DNA of 64,000 nucleotides from Plumapathes pennacea (Eukaryota; Cnidaria; Anthozoa; Antipatharia; Myriopathidae): assembly GCA_964036295.1 (NCBI GenBank), contig OZ038463.1:23919069-23983068 (forward strand), written 5' to 3'. Position 1 is the stretch's first letter. The number at the start of each line of letters is the position of its first letter. Below the pieces are notes generated by a model, which ran no database searches, was not told the DNA's origin, and saw nothing but the letters and a program-made list of their open reading frames with translations. The position numbers and the translations under genes were made by a program. This document shows, in pieces, positions 1 to 10,700 of this stretch.

Positions 1-1804
1 CCATCATGGGTATTTTGAAAATTGTGATTTTGTAAGGATGTGGAGGAGAGGGAAAGGAAGGGAGGGGAGGGAAGGGAAGGGGAAAACAGACAGACAGACA
101 CATTCAACACAGAAAAACGGGGAGGGAGCGAGAAAGCAAAAGGGGAAAAAAGGCAGATAGCGCGGGATGGAAACACGCAATGTCCCTTTCAAAAGAATTC
201 AGATCAACATGTCACTAAGAGGTACATCTGCACAAACAGTAACCCCTGAATTACAGATCACTTGAGCATCACATGTCCGGCTTACCAGGAAAAACCGGGA
301 TATACCGGTGCGTGGCACAGAGAGCTTTTACAAAAATATCACACGTCGTTAGTGTGGGGTGCGATTGGACAACCCTTTAACCTCCATGCAACTAAATGAT
401 CTTGTTAAGTTGGCTGGGTTTTGAAACTGTCCTACAGAAGATGTACACAGCAAAACGCTGTTGCGATCGTTGGCCGCCATAGATGATACACGCTTTGATT
501 TGTACAGTCCGTTTTGTTAAACGTGTACTAAAAGCGTTTGAGTCTCGGCCAGTTAAGTGAAGAGCGCAGGGAGATGAGAGGCGCTATATCAGGCGCATAC
601 ATTTTCTGCACGAACAAGAGATTGGCCTCGAAGAACCCAAGTAGAATCCTTATTTGTTATGGCGATAACAGACCACCATTGACTTCTCAAGCGAAAGACC
701 CGCTTTCACGAAATACATCCTTTCTGCCAGTTGGGAAATTCTCGTTTGACGATAATCTCCCAAATCTTCCGCTTTTCTGCTAAGCCGAAACTATGTCCGA
801 GAAAGCCAACAGCTTGTACAACATGTGCGAACGGAAAGGGGAAATGGAGTGATTTCAATATCACGTTTAACGTAGTCACCGCTGCACAGGCCTTTACAAA
901 TTCAAAGCACTTAAAGAGTATCAAGCACTCACTTCCCTTGAAGCGATGGAGAAGCGCCGACAGCAGATCTGTGGCTGCCTGATTAGCAATAATCAGCAAA
1001 CGACAGAAAGGGCTGGAACTAGCGTTTCCCGGGAAACGTTGCTTTTGGAGGAGAATGAGCGAGTAAATAGGTTTTGAGTACTTCCCGAGGCCACATTTCG
1101 GCTGCCCGATTAGAGGATTAGCGAACCCGATAAATATGAAGAGATTATAGAAGATAGGAAAGTCTCCGAACGTGCTAGGAGAGACGCACACGATTGGTTT
1201 TTCACAGAAACAAATTTTTCCATCGTCTTTCTGTAACCAGGACACTGGCGCGACTCAATCAATTCGCCCGAAAAGCTAGGCAAATAAGCCATATCAACAA
1301 TCTGGTTGCCATAACCAACATACAAAGTAAAACAAGTCAGCAAAAACATGACAAAATTTGTTTGTGCTCGCAGCGATTACACTGCAAATTTGCCCAGTGT
1401 GCAAATCTTCTTAGTTTGACGGGAATATTACCGAGGAGCGAGAAAGGCTTTAGTTTTCTATGAAAAGAAGGCAAATTAGCTCTTTTCCGATGAAAGCCTG
1501 GTTCTCGAAACAACACAGCAGATTTCTCACTTCTTAATTGTCACAAAAGATGCAATCGCCTCCCAAGCTGTTCAAACTGCCCCCTCTCTCTATGGTTACA
1601 TGTTATCGGTAATCTACTCAGCAGAACAATAAATTCTTTCTGACCAGGTAGACGTTCCCGTGGTTTTCTTTCAACTGTGAGAATATCGAACTGGCTGAAA
1701 GAGGGCGTTGCGTAAGTTTGTTCCCCGGGTACGAAAAATGGCTTCCTCTCTTGTGCCCTTTTTTCTTTCTTCTTGTAAGATTAGTGGTTGTCACATCAGT
1801 TGAA

Positions 1805-1837
<33 letters not shown>

Positions 1838-4130
1838 AGAAACGCATGTGTTAACTTCTTTTGTGAGTTCTCTGGAGGCGAAGTCACTGTCAGCAAAAAG
1901 ACAGCAGTTTCTAAGTTGTGCTTTAATTTCACTGTGTCACAACTTGCGGATAGAAATCAACCCGGAAAATGCGATTGATTGAAGTAGTACTTTTGAGAGT
2001 TCAGAATGGGTCAGATTTCTTCTGAAGTGTAAAAAATAAAAAATGAGGGCCCGGTCACACCAGACTGAGGATATTGTAGTTAATGATAACTAAGCATTCA
2101 GACCAAAGCGACGGCTTAATGGAAGCTTGGTAGAAACTCACCGACATATTGTCGGCGACAAAGTCGACGTTAGCATTTGAAAAGTTGTGTCGAGACTCTT
2201 CGTCACAAGTGCGATCAGGGCCTAAGTGCAAAAGTCTGGCAAACTAAGGCACAACAGTAGACACAAAGATTTGGCAAGCCAGTGAATACAGACCTTCACA
2301 AGGCCGATGTGCAGAACCAAAGACAATCACGCACAAAGAAAGACAGAAATTACAACAAGAAATCTGAGTGCCAAGGCAAGTGAAGATGTTCAAGGTTCAA
2401 GATATTTCGAAACAAGCCTAAATTATTTCAATTATGGAAACTGAGATAAATATTCCCGCTTTCCGATAAAGCTAAACAAATGATTATAACATCACTGACT
2501 GAATGTGTATCTACACGAATATTCCACTACAATCTTATAATGACACTTTGAAAGCGAAAAGTAGTCAAAAATGAAAAGCACTGACATAATTTAACCAGAC
2601 CGAACTGCTTCCTTGAACACACCATCGAGTTATTTCAGAAGCTTCACTGTAGAAGAACACCGAGTGGAAAAGGTTTAAAGTTATAAGAAATATAAGCTGA
2701 AATAGTGTAAACATTATCCATGTCAATGAGACTCGCCGTTACCTCCATATCTTTCAGAATCCAAAAAAGCCCTCGAATTTTCTTAGTTTACAATTTCAAA
2801 ACCAAAGCAGCGGCGACGTCAACAAAATAAAATAAAAAACAAATGAGACAAAAAAAAATAAAAGCGAGCTATAATTACGGCCGAATACGTCAAGAACAAA
2901 AACGAATAAATAATGTTTTTGCTTCACTTAACGCCGAAATTCTATTTTCGTGTGAAGTCAAGGTACCAAGTCAAATGGCTCCAAGAACGAGAGGAAAAAA
3001 AAACGAATTATTTTTTTAGTAAGAAGATACACTATACAGCGTTGCCACTGCGGTGTATTGATTGTCGGAAAGGCAAAAAAAAAAAAGTGTTTTTAGCAAG
3101 GGATTAAAATGATCAAACGATACCCACTAACACTTTGCTAACTGATCCCCCAAAAGCCAGGAAAATTATTTACCTCGTCTTACAGTATATTCCAGTGGAG
3201 AAAAAAGTACATCAAAAAGCCGGGATCCGTACGATCATAAATCTGGGTTAATACAACGTGAATTCACCGCAATATCTCGTGAATTCAAAACTCAATTTTA
3301 CAATTTAAAATCAGTCCAAAACAGTGGCCATAAATCAATGGAAAAACATATCAACAATCGATCACAGACGTCAGCAGTCGTCACGTGAAACGACTCGCTA
3401 AATCCTGTTTGGTTGTCTCGGTGCAGTTCTGGCCACAGTTGTTTTGAACGTCCGTCAGAAAGAGTGGGCGGATAATCCAAACACCTACCTTTGCTTGACG
3501 TAAATGCAGGGGCATAAATTGGCAGCTTAATTTCTTTTTCGATCGGCCAGCTTCCCAAACTGAAGTAAAATAGGTAGATACACAGCAAATCAGAGTTTAC
3601 ATCGGTCTATTCGCAAAACTATTTAGCATAAGAGATCAAATAAAAGACAACAATATTAAACCTTTCTAAAGGACTTATATTTTTATGTTAAAAAATCTCC
3701 GTGTTTAAATCCTAACTAAAATAATAATTTACTCTCACTGACGCGACGGTCCGGCCAAACAATTATTTTTTAAAAGCTCTATTTAAAATTAAACGTGTGA
3801 GCGGCAAGATTAAAAGCAATTAACGTTTTTTTTTTGAAGTTTGAAACACAATCTTTGTTTAAAAAAACTTGTCCACTCCAGGAATAGAAGTTCAATCTTT
3901 GCCCGCAATTAACAGGTCGTTTGCACGGAAATGCACCCTGCGTGCGCGAGTAAGTCGTTGTCATTTGTCGTTTTTATCGCACAGATATACCTTTTATAAG
4001 AAAGCACTTAAAGGTCTCAAAAAACTTGGAAACAAATATTACCTAATCTTAGAATGGACATAAAATATATTTTACGATATACGGCATTTGGAGTCGTCAA
4101 GACTAATGTTTTATAGCATCGAGACGGATA
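1..4130. other. Gene-free left edge with low-complexity tracts
   Basis: No coding region I can support. The stretch starts with a purine-rich G/A tract (about 40-180), holds a 29-base poly-A run near 1807-1835, and is AT-rich with scattered short A-runs from 2.8 to 3.1 kb. Open frames between 538 and 1460 overlap on both strands and show no recognisable domain. A possible degraded inverted-repeat element lies at about 2047-2225, whose ends begin with similar GGCCC-containing sequence, but the match is weak. Confidence 0.5.
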
Positions 4131-4318
4131 ACCCTATCACTCCCAAGCTCAATCAACTTTTTAAGAAAATGTATTGAGTGATGAGTGAGAATTGATAGTT
4201 TTATCAGCATTCATCTGAGCCAGCTAACAAAAGCCAAGTTCTCCATACTGTATGATATATTTCTGGTGAGAGACTAAGGGAGAAAATTGAAGTTGATCAC
4301 TCTTGGGAGGGAAAGGGT
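4131..4318 (+). mobile_element. Family A MITE, copy 1
   Basis: A non-coding element of about 190 bp whose ends are inverted copies of a motif like CTTGGGAGTGAAAGGGT. The interior carries the marker phrase CCATACTGTATGATATATTT followed by TCTGGTGAGA. Related copies or fragments are at 6330-6508, 15916-16094, 16112-16290, 19080-19280, 37898-38000, 59404-59515 and 62715-62837, so this is a genuine dispersed family. There is no coding capacity, and I cannot assign a transposon superfamily. Confidence 0.75.
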
Positions 4319-4384
4319 GAGTATTTGCTCTTTTATTGTACGTGTGTTCATCTACATCACTGCGTGTATTTGCGTGAACGTGTT

Positions 4385-4452
4385 AAACCATTAATATTAT
4401 TATTAGCTGTATGTGTACGTGCGTGTACGTGCGTGTACATGTGTGTGTGGGA
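4385..4452. repeat. TG/TACGTG-rich microsatellite
   Basis: A short run of GTGTACGTGC-like units grading into plain TG dinucleotides. It explains the long open frame seen on the opposite strand here, which is not a gene. Confidence 0.7.
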
Positions 4453-4734
4453 GTAAGGTAGCATTGCACTACAGGCTCCACACAATATTGCCTCGTAATG
4501 TTCCGTGAATGCAACCCCGCGTCTGCTTATAAAACGATGCAGTGTACACACACTTGACGGAACAAGGTACAGTGTGTTTCCTTGTTGAACTAATGTCACG
4601 TCCCTAACAATACTAACCCAAAATAGCAGCAAGTTCAAAAAAGGTCAAAACCAAAATGTACCTTGCATCTTGCACGAACAGAAGGCCTTGCAGGTCGTTT
4701 AGTGGTATTTAAACGGGTCTTTGAATAGTAAACT

Positions 4735-4776
4735 AACTTGTAAAATACACCTGTAAATGTTTATTGAGTTGGCCCC
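4735..4776 (-). mobile_element. Family B MITE end fragment
   Basis: About 42 bp matching one terminus of family B (complete copies at 5917-6140 and 45337-45501). It contains the terminal words TGTAAAATACAC and TTGGCCCC. Only this end is present, so it is a relic. Confidence 0.6.
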
Positions 4777-5214
4777 AGCATGGGTCTCGTTGGACTGCGA
4801 ACAATCATACACCCATACAGCTCTTCCAAAGCACAGCCAACGTGGCTAATTTGGGCTGCGCTTAAACAATAGGACCATACTGTGTAAATTCAGTACGTGA
4901 TGTCTTTACAGAAGTTCGTTTCGCCTCGGTGCTCAATGAAGTGAACAACCATATCGGTATCACAGTAAACTAGCTTAATAATGCATCAGAGGCACTTGTC
5001 ATACCTTGTCAATCAACGCCCCCCTGATTGGTTTCAGCAGGCTCTGCTCTTATGAGACGGCAGACCAACATACACTAGTCTAGCTTCTCCCAAGTTACTC
5101 CACGATGACAGAATTCCTCCCAGGACAGCTGTACTGTCGTTTTCGTGTGACAACGAGAATCTCGCAGCTGTCACAATCCCATCGGTCTTCTTCTGACTCC
5201 TGAATTTTAAAACA

Positions 5215-5870
5215 GCAGAGAGGAGAGCAAACAGCACAGTACAAAGCATGCAGAATACAGTACACAACACGACACATACAAAAAGTACAGTACAACACAA
5301 CATAACATAGCACAATATACAACACGACATAACACAGCACAGTACAACAAAACACAACACAGCACAACAAACCACAGCACATTACAACATAACACAACAC
5401 AGCACAGCAAAACAGAATGTGCACAATACAAAGCAACACGCGACACGACCCATGCAACGCAACTACGCGATTACAGTACACCACTCGGACGTACAAGTAC
5501 AAGTTACACTGCCCTTTCTATGCGCTAACCTACGCTCACTACACTATACTACACCGCACTGTAAAACACAACACAACAACACACGACATTATAGTACTAC
5601 ATGTGTTACACAACACCATGCCATCACACCTGCAATGCAGATTTCTATACTATACTAACTGCACTGTATTAATTACGATGCACGCAAGACTACATTATAC
5701 TGTACCACAACACCACACATTTCGCCACACAAAACTACACAAGTCTAAATAATATTAAACTACAATACACTACACACATTTCACCACAGAAAATACACAA
5801 CACTAAACTATACTGAATTGCAACACTACACTACACTACACTCACTTCGCTACATGATGCTATGCATTGT
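5215..5870. repeat. Degenerate A+C-rich satellite (ACACA/TACAC type)
   Basis: About 650 bp in which the plus strand is almost free of G and built from loose units such as ACACAACAC, AGCACAGTAC and CTACACTACA. The periodicity is imperfect and drifts from CAACA-type to TACAC-type units to the right. Several long minus-strand open frames rich in Cys, Val and Leu arise only from this composition. Similar tracts recur at 59880-60430 and, on the opposite strand, at 63450-63560. Confidence 0.8.
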
Positions 5871-5916
5871 CTGCAGTACAGTTTAGGCTTGTGTACTTGC
5901 ATCAGAATTTAATCCT

Positions 5917-6140
5917 GGGGCAAATTCGATAAACATTTACACGTGTATTTTACAAGTTGGACCATTATTCTAACACCACTAAAAGGACTCTAATCTAGCA
6001 AAGTCTGTACAATATTAGAGATACAGGTCCCCAGCGCACAACCACAACAGCATTTTGCGATGTTATTGGATTAAAATGTGTTTTAACGTGTGGGGCCGAC
6101 TTGTAAAATACACTTGTAAATGCTTTATTGGATTGGCCCC
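5917..6140 (+). mobile_element. Family B MITE, copy 1
   Basis: The element has inverted ends. The left reads like GGGGCAAATTCGATAAACAT and continues into TTTACACGTGTATTTTACAAG. The right end is the reverse complement (ACTTGTAAAATACACTTGT, then a run ending GGCCCC). The interior phrase GGACCATTATTCTAACACCA is shared with copy 2 at 45337-45501. Non-coding. Confidence 0.75.
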
Positions 6141-6329
6141 TGTTCTATGATCCTAATAAGTGCGCCAAAATAACACGAACCCGGCAAACTGGACTATTAC
6201 GAATACATAAACGCACCAACCATCCATTTTTTGTGATTGCGAATTACAGTACCGTACCAACATGTATTTCATACACTCCAGTGTTGATTGGTTTGTGAAT
6301 GAATCATGACAAATGTAACTGTCCTTATC

Positions 6330-6508
6330 GCTTTCACTCCTGGGAGTGATCAACTTCAATTTTCTCCTTTAGTTTCTCTCCAGAGATGTATTTGATAGTT
6401 CACTCAAACGAATATTGATCGGCTTATCAATTCTCACTATATCGCTCATACATTTTCTTCTTGGATACTTAAGAGGATTTATACTCTGAGTTCAGGAGTG
6501 AAAGGGTT
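6330..6508 (-). mobile_element. Family A MITE, copy 2 (reverse)
   Basis: A reverse-orientation relative of the element at 4131-4318. It begins CTTTCACTCCTGGGAGTGAT and ends GGAGTGAAAGGGTTA, with the internal TCTCTCCAGAGATGTATTTG phrase in complement. Non-coding. Confidence 0.7.
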
Positions 6509-6729
6509 ATTTCTTGCGTTCAGATTGGATGGTTTGTGAAGGACCGGTATTTTTGAACTCACTCTTCTCCAAACTGATGGAAGAACTTATATTGTACATT
6601 AGTCACATAAAATTCAGTACAGTACCTATATGCATCATAATCTGCATTTAATCAGTCTAAAGGGCAATTCACACGAGTAAAGTAAGTGCAAACGCAAGTA
6701 ACCGGTTCACATGCGAAAAGTTTGGATGC

Positions 6730-7700
6730 AAGCACAAGCACAAGCACAAGCACAAGAGAATGGAAATTTTTCATTCTCCTGTGCTTGCTTTATGAAAACA
6801 TAAACTGATCTTCCAGTCTCTAAACTGTTTCCTGGAAAGCATTTATGTATATAAAAAAAAAACCTTCAAGTTTTTGTCACCATTCAAGAATTGGTTTTTT
6901 TCAACAAGCAGTCATCATGATGTCTACAGATAACTGAATGTGTAAAAAGACAAACTCAGACAGCCTCTACTGACAGCAAATGTGCCAATCATAATAATTA
7001 TGGCAATAACAGACATATCACATGTATTGTCTGATTGGTGTACATCTGCACCACTCACATACGCTCCCCATGTACTTATATCCATACATTGTGTACCAGT
7101 CACTTGAAGTAACTGCTTGGTTCTACTGCACAACCCTCATGGGATTCCACACAATTTTCTCCTCCAGAAGAATGATGTAAACGAGTTTCTTATTTGGGCT
7201 AATAAAAGTAAGTGGGAACCCAGGTTTTGAAATGAGCTCTAATGCCAGTTATTGCAGGGGTTACAATATTATTATTAAAGTGTTGTGTATGACAAAAACA
7301 AAAAGGACAAAAGAACAAGAAAAGACAAAAAACTAAACAAAATCAAACAAACTGAAGAGTACTGCATGTCTCTTTAGTACTTCTTGATAAAAAGCATGGT
7401 TCGTTCAGACTGAGACAACTTTTGCTGAAGGCATTTTCCGTTTGTGTTGTTGAAGAGCACTTTCTGATCATTCAGTTCAATGTGGTCTTGTTATAGTTCA
7501 TTCTTGGTGCATTGCCCAAAACATGTTAAAAACCACAACCAGGTGGCAACCAAGACAGCGAAACCCAACACTTGATGCTTCTACAATCCCATGTAACAAC
7601 AATATTCTTCACAAGTCAAACCTAAAATTCCCACTAACACTAAAATTCTGTATACAAAATTCCATGTACATGTACATCACCTGAGTGTGGTGCTGTGCCA
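6730..7700. other. Intergenic stretch downstream of the dsRBD gene
   Basis: No gene seen. It holds a short CAAGCA hexamer repeat (about 6730-6757) and ordinary AT-rich sequence that may include the 3' untranslated region of the minus-strand dsRBD gene ending at 7753. I could not pick a convincing polyadenylation signal. Confidence 0.4.
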
Positions 7701-7752
7701 TGGATTGGTGCCTGTGTTTTGTTCAAATATACTGTGTGCATCTTTGCACAGA

Positions 7753-10700
7753 TTAAACTGGTGCAGGAGGAAGAGGTCCTAGAACCTGTAGAGCCAGGCG
7801 AGCAGCGCTTTGTTCAGAACCTTTCTTGGTATGGCAATTAGAGCTGGTAAACTTTTTGCCTTCCACTGTCAATGTACATCCAAACATCCCCTGAACTTTA
7901 ACACATTCATACACTGGATTGCCAATTTTCTTTTTTTGACAGTGCTCCTGAAGTTCATTCTTGTATGACACAACAAAGGGTTGATGGGCCTGTATCATGT
8001 CTGCAATTGATTCTTCTCCACTTGAAGTTGTGTTTGTTGAAGAAGCAGCAGCTGTTGGAGGTTAAAATATCTCATGAGTGTGACCAAAAGGAGAAAATAA
8101 AAGATATTGTCAATGCCTTGCAGTGTATGATCTCCTGTCATGTGCTAATCTTACACCCAGAGCCTTCTAAGTTCTTACTATGCAATGCTACAGCAGATGA
8201 AATCAGAAGGTTCTGGAAAGGACTGGCCATCACCATATTGACCAAACAAACGATGTTAAAAATATGTTGCATAACATACAGTTGGCAACTCCTTTCTATT
8301 TTCCACCTCTGTTCCCTGTAAACTATGTCATACAAATTCCAAAACTATCTGGCTGACCCCCAATTCTGCAGCACAGTGTTTGAAGCCAGTGCACATAACT
8401 GCTGCCAAAAATGCTGACAAGTTTCCATGATTCAAAAATATGAAAAAAAAAAAAAAAAAAAAAAGTGAAATCTATGTTCCAAGTCCCAATTTTATGCCAA
8501 AAAAAGTAGTGTGCCTTACATGTAGCTATGGGTGTTTGTGGTATTGTTCAGTGGTGACTGAGAGAAAGTCCCTCCCCCCTCATGGAGTTATGTTGTTTGT
8601 GATGCAATGTGTCATGTGAACGAGAAAGAGAGAGGTAGAACTTGCAAAAACAAACAAACAAACAAAAGACAATGGCGGCGAGCAAATTAAACAGTGTTAT
8701 TGTTCTGTGAGATGAGTTATGGTGTACCTTCATGAAACAAGGCTGGTCTAATGGTACATACCTGAGGTAACTGCACCTGCAATGGTGTGATTACCAGAAG
8801 ATATCTGCATGCATGTTTGTATCACATTCTTCAGACTGGGTTCCGGAGGGGGCACTTGGTTCAATTTGCTCAGTACAAACTGTGCAACATTCTCCTCCGC
8901 CAACTTCCTGGTAATTTGTGGGGCAGTGCTCTGGTACACTTTGCCATTATAGACCAGAGTGGCCGTGAAACCTTGGCTTGAATTTCTGACCGCTTCATAT
9001 TTTGGTGGAGGCAAGTGGAACTTCTGGCAAAACTCATTCAGTTTGCTCTTATAGGCTACATTAGATGACATATTTGGTTCCACTTTGACTTTCTTGGCAG
9101 GTGGGGGGACTGGTGCACTGGTACTTTGGTTGGGCCTCTTCACACCTGCAAATTATTATTTCAACACTCAGTGTCAAAAATGTGGTTAAAAGAAATTTAG
9201 GCAAAGTGAACTTCAAGACAATGCTGGTCAGCAGTTGCTCCCCTGCAGTCAGGCTTGCCCCAGGGGCAGTTTTGCTTGCTCAACAGTCACTACTGATGGG
9301 TTTTTTTGGGCTATCCTTGCAACTGCTTAAGTTGCTTCATAACTGTGAGAGTCACTTTCACTCTCATTTTATGTTCCATGGATTCACATGATTGTGTGAT
9401 TCATCATGTACATACATCTTATTCGATGGTTTAGCGCGTAATACGGGCCGGTATTTTACGAGTTGCTCGTATTTTTCCGAGCCCCGCCGCGGGGCGAGGA
9501 AAAATGCGAGTAACGAGTAAAATGCCGGCCCGTATTATGCGCTAAACCATCGAATGAGGGATTTATTATATGACTGTGACGTAGTTTTACCTTTATATGA
9601 AATATATTTCAGCAAACATAAAACAGAGACTTCGAGCAAAACTGTTTTCACTCAATCCCAGGCAAAATGTGCGCACACTCATTTACACAAAGATTCACTT
9701 ACAGCTTCCAATCCGGTCATCGATTTAAAAATTTTGACAGAGAAAATTAAAGACGTTATGCTAGAAAATGATCGAAGTTCAATTCAGATTAAATGTGCTG
9801 AGATAAATGCGCTGGAGACGAAAATGCTTGCTTCGACAGAATAAATATTCAGCGAACAAACGTGCTTCGAGCGGTTCAAATCGATCACTTCGCTTAAACT
9901 TTCAACCATTTTTGTTCTTCAGTAGCAAGCAGCTTTGTACTCAAAACAGGGTTTTTATTTTCTCGGAGTAGTTAAGGAATAAACACAAGAACAGAGCCAG
10001 CGAATGTGTACGTTGAAGAATCTGAAACTTTGATAACACAACTAGGATTTTTACCGCCGACACGTTGTCAAGTTTTAGATTATTAACAACTCACCGATTT
10101 CCTGCCTGGTTGTAGAAAGTTTAAGACCCCTTCCAGCAAAGGAACCACTCAAAACAGTGTTCGTACACGGCGAAAATCATTTTGCAGTGTTTACAGTGAC
10201 GGCATCGTGGGGAAAACTTTACGGAGTCAGAACTGCCGTTTGTCCATGGCGATTGTTCGCTTTCCACCAACTGAACTGTGCTTTCTATTCCTTGACAAAT
10301 TATCCAGTAACAGTTTCTTTCGATGGAAGGGTCTTGTATCTGAAAAGTCATAGACTTTCGTTGCACCGTTTTACCTTGCACTCAGAAAAATCTTTCATTC
10401 ATTTGTGATACGCGCGCGTCTAAACCGGTCAAACCGGTTTTCTACAGTGTAATACGGATTTGAAGTGTGTAATACGCTCCCGTACCGGCACTCTGTTGCG
10501 ACCTTATATGGTAAAACTACGTCACAGTCATATAATAAAGTACAGTATGTCATACAGTATCATAACAGGTGATGTTGGTGAAGCTAAACAACAGCAATGC
10601 CTTGTCTTACCTGAGATTACTGGCTTAGTGTTGAACTCCACTGAAGGAGGAAAAAGTCCCAAAGTCTTCAGAGCTGTGAAAGCTGCATTTTGCTCGGCCT

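Noticed and set aside
706-1349. Overlapping minus-strand frames with hydrophobic stretches, reminiscent of a broken seven-transmembrane receptor
   Set aside because: No conserved receptor motif could be placed, the plus strand is equally open, and the hydrophobic pieces fall in different frames. Composition explains it.
5034-5502. Cys/Val/Leu-rich minus-strand frames
   Set aside because: Direct product of the A+C-rich satellite composition.
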